Part shown: positions 56,850-64,000 of the stretch, in pieces
How positions within the stretch are numbered: the first letter of the stretch is position 1
How the letters are laid out: each line of letters begins with the position of its first letter
Assembly (NCBI GenBank): GCA_973895155.1
Contig: OZ316894.1
Location: 10,540,001 to 10,604,000, forward strand
Source: Marsupella aquatica
Lineage: Eukaryota; Marchantiophyta
DNA length: 64,000 nt
Direction of reading: 5' to 3'
Made by a program: the position numbers and the translations under genes
Notes under the pieces: model-generated
What the model was told of the DNA's origin: nothing
What the model saw: the letters and a program-made list of their open reading frames with translations, nothing else
The model's database searches: none

Positions 56850-57386
56850 CTCGCTCGCTGGAACCAAACCAGCCCAGCCGAGCCGAGCCGAGCCCTCGAA
56901 AATCCGTTCTCTCTCGCTCGCTCTCCTCTCTCTCTCTCTCTTGGCGCTTGCTCTCTCCCTCCTCTCTTGGCCTCGCCTCTCTCGTCGTCAGCTAAGCTCC
57001 AGTCGCTGACGATGATGAGGCCGCTTCTGCACCGGACGAGCTTTTCCTCGAGGATGCAGCATGCTGCTGTCTACGAAATGGCTCGTTCGTTATCTTCCCT
57101 GCACGCGCGTGCAAAAGTGTGAAGCGAAGGCAAAGAAAAGCTCTGCCAGTCTGGTTGTTGTACAGCACTGAATGCGGCGTGACCGCCGAGCGATGCACGG
57201 GACCTGCTCGACACTCGAAGAACCCTCCTGTCCGCTTTCCTTTCCTTTCCTTCACTTTCCTTTCCTTTCCATCACTTTCCTTCCCTTTCCACCTTCGCTG
57301 GATCGCTTCGCTTCGATGGCGTCTCGTTCTTTTCCACTTGCTTCTTTTCAATACTCTGTTTCGCACTTTCGCTGCTCTGTTTTCTG

Positions 57387-57428
<42 letters not shown>

Positions 57429-57630
57429 CTGTCGTTGGCAGAGGAATGAGCTGGTTGCCAGCCGGTCACCCGGTCGCCTGTCCTTCCCTCCAATTCCGGC
57501 TCGGTCCCGTTCGGTTCGGTTCGGTTCGGTTCGGTTGCGTCCGGTAAGGTAAGGTAAAGGCTCCCGTCCCTTGCGCTGATGCCCGGGTTCTAGTAATTAA
57601 TTAATTAATTAATTAAAACTGGGCAAGTGG
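56850..57630. other. BRN-like promoter region with several microsatellites
   Basis: It contains (gccga)n at 56877-56892, ct-rich tracts, (ct)18 at 57389-57424, (ggttc)n at 57510-57535 and (aatt)n at 57594-57616. ttcctttcc units cluster at 57240-57290. No gene is called; the 142-codon plus-strand frame at 57119 spans the ct microsatellite. Confidence 0.7.
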
Positions 57631-57779
57631 GTTTGCCTCGTCTGTGATTGGTTCCGTTCTTCTCGGTTTTCGTTTGCTTGCTGTCAGCTTGGCTATATAT
57701 ATCTATTTCTTCTTGCTTTTTTCCGAATATGGTTGTTCTTGCTTTTCGTTTGCTTGCTGTCACCCCTGCTATTTACATA

Positions 57780-57965
57780 AGGCACTGCCCAAAAGTAGAA
57801 GGCGCCTGACCGTTAGACACAACCTCACAAGGCTACATATTTCATTGTCAAAAAATAAAAGGTACCCCAACCATGAGACACAATCTCACAAGGTTGTATG
57901 TATATATATATATATCACTGCCAATAAATAAACGGTACCCAACCATGAGACACAATCTCACAAGG

Positions 57966-58006
<41 letters not shown>

Positions 58007-58095
58007 ATTATAGTAGCTCAATCTCTCTGCAGCACACAAAAGTATATCACACTGCCAAAACAAAAGGCTCCCACACGACACAATTGGAGAGGCAA
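57780..58095. repeat. ~75-bp tandem repeat, 4 copies, with (at)n expansion
   Basis: cactgccaa, aaataaa, ggtaccc, aaccatgagacacaatctca and caaggt repeat at about 57785, 57847, 57918 and 58050. A pure at run of about 36 bases occupies 57966-58001 inside the array. Confidence 0.85.
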
Positions 58096-58204
58096 GTAAA
58101 CCAATAAGAGAGAGGGAACAAACAAAAAAAAACCCGTACATTGAAAACCCAGAAGCCTACCAATTGACCCCCCCTAAATCTCCACTCCGTTTCATTCCTT
58201 CTTT

Positions 58205-58400
58205 CTCGTGAGGAGCATGATTTGGGTGTCTGGTCTTGATGTGTTAGTTCCTTTCTACTTGGTTTTGGTCTGCTTGCTAGGGTACTTGCTATCAGCTTAT
58301 TTTCTTGTTTCTGATGAGCTGCGCGATTGGGTGTCTGGTCTTGATTTTTGGTTCCTTTCTTCTTGGTTTTCATCTGCTTGCTTGCTTACCTCAATGACAT
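58205..58400. repeat. ~111-bp tandem duplication
   Basis: gattgggtgtctggtcttga plus ttggttcctttcttcttggt is found twice, at about 58217 and 58324. Weaker relatives of the second half are at 57640-57760. Confidence 0.8.
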
Positions 58401-58985
58401 AGCGGTTCCCACTAAAAATAGCTATAGCGATTTAGTAAATGTTTCTCCCTAATCAACAAAACATTTTGGGGTCTTGTGATACCTAGGGCATGATCATTTG
58501 GTTTAAACACTGAATTTTCAAGGTATAAGTTCTTTTTAAGTGAAAAACAAAAAGGATAACATTCTGGAAACTGAAGCCAGGATGGACCACTATGTTGGAC
58601 AAAGTGCTCCCGTGGACTACATTTTTGTGGTCCATGGGAGTTTGGAGCCAATAAGTTGATGATTATGAGTTCTTATATAAAATTTAGTTTTGCTCATTCA
58701 AGGCAACTAGAGAAGGAGGAGATGTTAAAAAACACAAGCTATCCCAAACAGATTAGGGATCTTCTTAGCAAGGATTCATACAATAGTAGAGCCATCCCCT
58801 CACCATGATACCCCGGGGGGCACTCGCAGACGCAACTTGACTTGGACGCATAGACGTTACAATCGGATCAGAGATTATACCAGCAAATGGTTAGTGAAGG
58901 AATCGGAGTAAACATACACCTGTCCTGATAGTCATCAGTGGTATGTGGTTAGCACTGACTGGCCCCTGAGTAGATGGCTCCGGCC
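58400..58985. other. Intergenic; no gene seen
   Basis: AT-rich sequence with no recognised ORF or structured repeat. Confidence 0.45.
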
Positions 58986-58989
58986 TGAT

Positions 58990-59370
58990 TGACCTCTAGT
59001 GGTTGTGAGGGCTGTAGTCCCCCCTGCCTATTGAGCATTGACGACATTCACAACGGCAAGCCCATTACCATCCAAGGATCAAGAGTCGACATAGATAGAT
59101 ATGTGAAGCTACATCCACGAGAACATACAAAAGCTTTACTGCACTCTAGGCCGACCGGTCATACCAAGCATCCACAACACAAACTCTCCCTATCTCTCAA
59201 CTGGCTTCGTTACAATGAGCCTGAGTTCCTACTCTCCGGCCAAGCAAACACCGTTTGGGTATAGTGTGTGTGCAACATGATTAACCTAACCTAGTTTGCG
59301 ACTAAGGTTAGCCCTAACTGTGGTACAATCGTAACTCTAGACCTAAAAGTTAATCTTAACACTGCCCTCA
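58990..59370. repeat. Dispersed LTR-like repeat, copy 2 (related to 41510-41870)
   Basis: See 41510-41870. This copy preserves ggcttcgttacaatgagcct and caagcaaacaccgtttgggt. Confidence 0.6.
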
Positions 59371-60540
59371 TGTGGGCTTTGTTTTCCTTGCTTGGGTTGT
59401 TATGAAGTTGAATTTAATTTAAATTTATTTTATTTTAAAAAACACAAGCCAAAATATTTCATATTAACACAATGAAATTTAATCTAAGAGAACTTACACC
59501 TCCAGAATTCATGATAAAAATTCAACCAAAATTACCAAAAACTCACTGTGACTTTGAGGGAAGTGTAGCTGAACTACTCCTCTTGCATATCCCCACTGTC
59601 AAAAATATTTGAGTTTGTGAATATCAAGTTAGTACAATTAGACTCAGTTTTTGAAAAATGTGGTCTATGGGGATTTCAAAGACCAACCTTGTGGTCCATG
59701 GGGGTGCAAACAAAATTCAGCTCAGGAAAACACTCTTAAGCCGTACAGTTACAATTACTCAGTTATGATGTGGTTCACCTCATGGCAAGCTACGTTCACG
59801 GGAATGACAGAACTTTATTTCAGATATATGTATACATCAAAGCATCACCAAGCTCTCTGTCCAAGTTCCCATATTATGATGTGTGTTCATAGTATCTCAC
59901 TTGAGCACTCTCAAGTAAGTCCACAACCTTGAGAACCAGAATATACGGAATAATATTATCAACTAGGGTTAGATCAAACCAAAGTTAACATACTTATTAT
60001 AGTTAGTGTCTGAGTTCATCTTTACAGGGGTCTTCAAATTTTAACTTTAGGGCCTTGCATTATCTCCAGAAATCTAAAGTAATTAATGTTTTGCATGAAG
60101 TGGGATGTGAATCTAGTGCTTGCCTTAGCTCTATTTGTTACATTCCTTGATTCACATGACTTGCACATCACTGAAAGTTTCAAAAATCCACTTTTGGGGC
60201 TTAAGTTTGGTAACACATACAAATGCAACACCTCACTCTCTAGAGAGTACATGTACATACAATTAATATTACTTTATTGTTAACATCAATTAGTATTTTA
60301 TTCCCAATGACTTGAGTTGATAGCCATAAGCTTTGTCAGGATTTTACACATTAGATTCATTTATGAGTTTTTAATCACCTTTAAGAATGATTCATTTTCT
60401 AATTAACTCATTGAAATATAATAAGCATTTTTTAATTTTACTACAAGACAACATAATAAATTAGGTTTCAGGTTGGGCCCTCGGTTGGGCCACCTATATG
60501 GATTCTTCTCTACAAATCACCAAATTCTCAATGAGACAAA
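59371..60540. other. Intergenic; weak third relative of the LTR-like repeat at 59785-59935
   Basis: No gene recognised. The sequence is AT-rich. Confidence 0.4.
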
Positions 60541-60545
60541 CCACT

Positions 60546-60770
60546 AAGGGCAAGCGTACACAGCACCAGAAACACAAAGGGCAATAAGTATATCAGGACA
60601 GCACCAAAAGTTGCAACAAGAGAAGCGTAAAGGGTAACAAGTACACTGGGACAGCACTAAAAATTGCAAGGAGAGAAATCACAAAAGGCAATAAGTATAC
60701 CAAGAGAGCGCCAAGAATTGCAATAAGAGATATCCCAAAGGACAAGAAGTATACCAGGACATAAAGCCTA
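60546..60770. repeat. Tandem repeat, ~58-bp unit, 4 copies
   Basis: agggcaataagtatatcagg, acagcaccaaaa, ttgcaacaagagaa and g(c/t)..aa recur four times with moderate divergence. Confidence 0.9.
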
Positions 60771-60959
60771 CATAAAGCCCCAAAAGAGTTGTGACCATTA
60801 ATAGACTGCTAGCCTTTAACTGGCCAGTAATCAATTAATAGATAATAACTGCCCATAAGTGCCGTTACTTATACACTTATTGCCTTTTTGATTAATAGTC
60901 TGGTTACAAGGGCAATATGGGTAATAGTAGCCTCTCAAAACTTGAACTAGACTCTCCTA

Positions 60960-61330
60960 AGTTCAGTAAGGAACAAAGGGTGTGTGTAATCATTTATGGA
61001 CGTCACTCCATTTCCCTATTCTATTGTCTGGAAAGCCATGATGGTTACCTTATACTAACCTGAATTTACGTGTTATAATGATGGTCTGGGTTGGGGTTAT
61101 CATTACCTTATACCAAACTAGACTTACTTATTATAATGATGGTTTGGGTTGGGGTTGTTTGGGTTGGGTTCTAATCTGAACTCCCAAGATGCTCAGAAAA
61201 GCTTCCCAGATACCACCAATCAGATTTTGTGCATTTGCAGGTGTCACAGGTTGTGAATTTTCTGGTCATTGCAGCCTAGTAACCCCCTAGGCCCAGACCA
61301 TCGGTCTCCTATACATAAAGAGAGCCTTCA
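60960..61330. repeat. Dispersed repeat related to 7870-8200, with a 66-bp internal duplication
   Basis: gggtgtgtgtaatcatttat matches the 20815-21911 unit. ataatgatggtctgggttgg recurs at about 61075 and 61134, and the end matches 8040-8130 (gaaaagcttccca ... ttttctggtca). Confidence 0.6.
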
Positions 61331-61987
61331 TCCAAACCACACTTGCCCCTATAAAATGCCTCCGAGTCCTCATTTCTCCCTCACTACTCCTCAATTCTGT
61401 CCTGAGGTGAACACGGGCTCACCATAAAAGAGGGACCACCACAGGGCTCACCATAACAGAGGGAGCAGTTGCTAATAAAAGAATTTGCACTCACCATCTT
61501 TTGTGGAGCTCTTAAACTTGTGCAGCGTATAATGAGAGCTACAGGTAACCTGTAGACTTGATAGGTGCAGTTGTGGTTTATAAGCATACGATAGCCTATT
61601 TTTAACTAAAAGTACACGGAGAAGTCTAATACTGCCTTTGCCCAAATCTGCAATGTGCATTCTTCTCAACAAAGCACCCAAAATTTCAATGTGAAAAATC
61701 ATGACGGGCGTTGAGCTTTTCAAGGATCTTTGACGAGCTGTCGATTGTACAGCATCCCGTCCTCCTGGCCATAATTCCATGAGAGCCAACCACTCCTGAG
61801 AATCTAGAGCCTGGGGATGGTTTGCAAAGCGATCCTAGACTTCTCAGCACTTCGGGTGCAAGACCCAAAAATATAAAAGGTGTGACAGTTTGTAGTGATC
61901 TTGAAGGCCACAACATATGCTCTTATCGTCCTAAGGCTGATCTTGGGAGAATGTGATCCCACAAATTGACCCAAAAATTATGCTGTA

Positions 61988-62360
61988 CTAATGGTTATTC
62001 AACTTCATCCACATATATCGACTTTTGCATACCTGCTTGACTGAAGCTGCAGTGCCCACTCTGCTCTCCTGGGTCTTGTCATGCACAGGCTCGAGTTCAG
62101 AAAGTTTGCACAAAACAATGATGTCTGCGAAGAAACTATCCAATGATAGTCTCCAATCTTCATCACTCATCCTTCCCCAACTTTTGCACACCTCCTCGAC
62201 TGATTCTGAGTCTGGCACAGACTGCAGTAGAGCCTTCAATTCCCGAGTTGGAACTGTCTCCCTGGCAATCATCGTCAACAACGTCATGCATTTCAGATTG
62301 CTCCAGAAACCCAGCAATGTCGACCGCTTGGCACCAAAAGCTGTTAAAACTGGTGCCTGT
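61988..62360 (-). CDS. Possible orphan exon or gene fragment, family unknown
   Basis: A minus-strand frame is open for about 120 codons. It has clearly protein-like composition, including ARETVPTRELKALLQSVPDS and WRLSLDSFFADIIVLCKLSE. It reaches an AAGCAG/GTATGC donor-like site near 62030 before its stop. Upstream it is cut by a tandem duplication (gttaaaactggtgcct at 62343 and 62359) that breaks the frame. No ATG-led start, partner exon or domain was found, so it may be a remnant. The 76-codon frame at 61686-61916 could be unrelated. Confidence 0.3.
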
Positions 62361-62386
62361 TAAAACTGGTGCCTGTACATGGACGA

Positions 62387-62435
62387 TTCAACATCTCAAC
62401 ATCTCAAACTTTGCTCGATACGTTGAGATGTTGAA
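62387..62435. repeat. 14-bp-arm hairpin
   Basis: ttcaacatctcaac (62387-62400) and gttgagatgttgaa (62422-62435) are perfect reverse complements around a 21-base loop. Confidence 0.85.
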
Positions 62436-62794
62436 CGGTCCAAGTCCAGGCCACAAGGGTGCTGAAATTACAACTCCACGGACAGGATATCATAACCATC
62501 GTCCCACGTTAATCGGGCAGTGGATGACACGAAGATGACAGAAGCCGCTGCGGACGCATGGCACGAAGCAAGTAGTTTCGGACCTCGAGAATCGAATCGA
62601 AGCCGTGGCATGTGGCCACGATGCACACACAGCAAGAGGAGCAGGAAGTCTAGGATCGAACGCTGAGTAGAGCATTTCCGGATCGATGCAGCCCGACCAC
62701 GCTAACTACGTTGAGTAGAACTTAGCTTTAATACCTTGACAGTGGGGAGATAGATGGGTCGGGCCGCGGGCTGTGGACTCCAGGCTTCAGGCTC

Positions 62795-63285
62795 CAGCTG
62801 CCTCCTTCTCTGCCTGATCGTCGGGGTTTCGTGATTGATGGCCATGCAGGGAGGAGAGAAGTTCTCATGAGTCAGTTGCGTTGAAGTCAATAGCTAGCAC
62901 GAGAAAAGAACTCACTGTCGCAGCAGTACTGCAGTCGCCTCATCTGCCTGATCTTCGGGACGTCGTGATTGACAGTCGTAGACAGTTCATGCAGTAGAGC
63001 GAATGATTGTGTCGGTGGGTTGAAGTCAATAGCACGAGAAATCAAAGAACTTCAGTCGCCTCTTCTGCCTGATCCTCGGGGTGTGGTGATTGACAAACCT
63101 GCAATAGAGGGATTGAGCTGGTCATTGGGGCTGAAATCATTAGCATGAAAAAGGGAGTCAGTAATTGAAGTCGCCTCTTCTGCCTGATCTTCCGGATGTC
63201 GTGACTGACATCACTCTCTTCAGTAGAGGGATTGAGTGAGTAGGGGGGTTGAAGTCAATAGCACGAGAAAAGAATTCAGTATTAT
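62795..63285. repeat. ~120-bp tandem array, 4 copies
   Basis: Each unit has cgcctcttctgcctgatctt, cgggatgtcgtgattgaca, a variable stretch, gcagtagagggattgagtg, then gttgaagtcaatagcacgag and aaaagaactcag. The four copies diverge by point changes and small gaps. The remainder to 64000 has no recognised gene. Confidence 0.9.
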
Positions 63286-64000
63286 CAAGAGCTTTGGTGT
63301 AGTAGTTGATGGAAAGCAACGCAGGAACGTTGAAGGTAAGAGAGATGAGACTCTGAGAGGGAGGTGATGGCAGGAGTTAAAGACTAAATTCAATATGCTG
63401 TCATTGCTTACTTGGTAGCTTCCATGCTTCACTTAATGCCTTCCTTGTCGGTGTTCTTTGCGTTCCTTTCTTCACTCCCAGTCATAAAATATCTGTGTCC
63501 TTGATTTTTTCAGAGGCATTGATCTAATGGGTATGGGCTTTCTCCCATGCTCTCATAGGAGTTCAATTCTCGTAAAAGCAATCATTAAGGTCAATTATCG
63601 TAAATGGAATCATTAAGGTAATACAGAGAGGGCCAACCTGAGTCCATGTCTTATTTGCGAAACACAAGTTGGCACCTATAGATTTTATGACCGACAGAAA
63701 TTGACGTACCGGGTATGGCTCCGTTTGCAAATGAAAAACAAAATTAGAGAATCAATGTGGAATCAGATAACAGGGTCCGGCAAAAATCTTGATGAAGCAG
63801 GTTGGTTCGACGCTGCACCTGCACCATAGCGATCCCAATTAACCCGCCATAGCTGTGGTGAAGGTTCTCTGCTGTATACGTCCGATTCCACTTGCTCCTG
63901 TACGTGCACAACGTCAGGAAGCCACAAATCCACGTCTACACTCTCATCATCGTGTGGACAATTATTGTTGAATAATTATCTTGCGAAAATTTTAATGGTA

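Overview
This is a nuclear genomic window from a land plant. It has plant-type protein families, GT-AG introns, a mitochondrial glycine-cleavage H protein, a trihelix transcription factor, a plant SEC23-like COPII protein and a plant-type LINE. The many lineage-poor repeats and modest intron sizes would fit a seed-free plant (bryophyte or lycophyte), but I cannot fix the species from the sequence.

Layout. 1-9750 is repeat-dominated: a repeat fragment split by a 5'-truncated LINE on the minus strand (345-4003, with a 15-bp target-site duplication), LTR-like repeats, a 2.2-kb-spaced direct-repeat pair and a TIR element at 8476-9553. 10210-11796 (+) is the H-protein of glycine decarboxylase in four exons. 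11800-18500 holds degenerate tandem and dispersed repeats. 18520-19705 (-) is a mitochondrial-type LEA gene with a repeated leader region upstream; its upstream repeat (20121-20450) is a paralogue of bases 1-320. 20590-22330 holds more tandem repeats. 22929-27592 (-) is the SEC23-like gene in five exons. 28060-31700 is repeats. 32942-35154 (+) is a trihelix factor. 36300-44470 is repeat-rich, including a roughly 1.1-kb G/C-skewed array (38640-39760). 44980-47466 (+) is PAT1 as one long coding exon. 47474-49505 (-) holds eroded coding fragments of unknown family lying tail-to-tail with PAT1. 49900-51135 is short tandem arrays. 53318-56847 (-) is a three-RRM BRUNO/CELF-like protein in nine exons. 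57000-64000 is microsatellites and dispersed repeats with one possible orphan exon.

The genes are unrelated housekeeping or regulatory genes (photorespiration and one-carbon metabolism, ER export, mRNA decay, RNA binding, desiccation protection, transcription) and form no operon or cluster. Two of them deal with mRNA fate: PAT1 in decapping and P-bodies, and the BRN-type RNA-binding protein in mRNA stability. They lie 6 kb apart in convergent orientation, which I take to be chance. I found no convincing new multi-gene system. The most unusual items are the strand-switching G-rich array, the copied LEA promoter with a multiplied leader splice donor, and the antisense eroded ORF beside PAT1.
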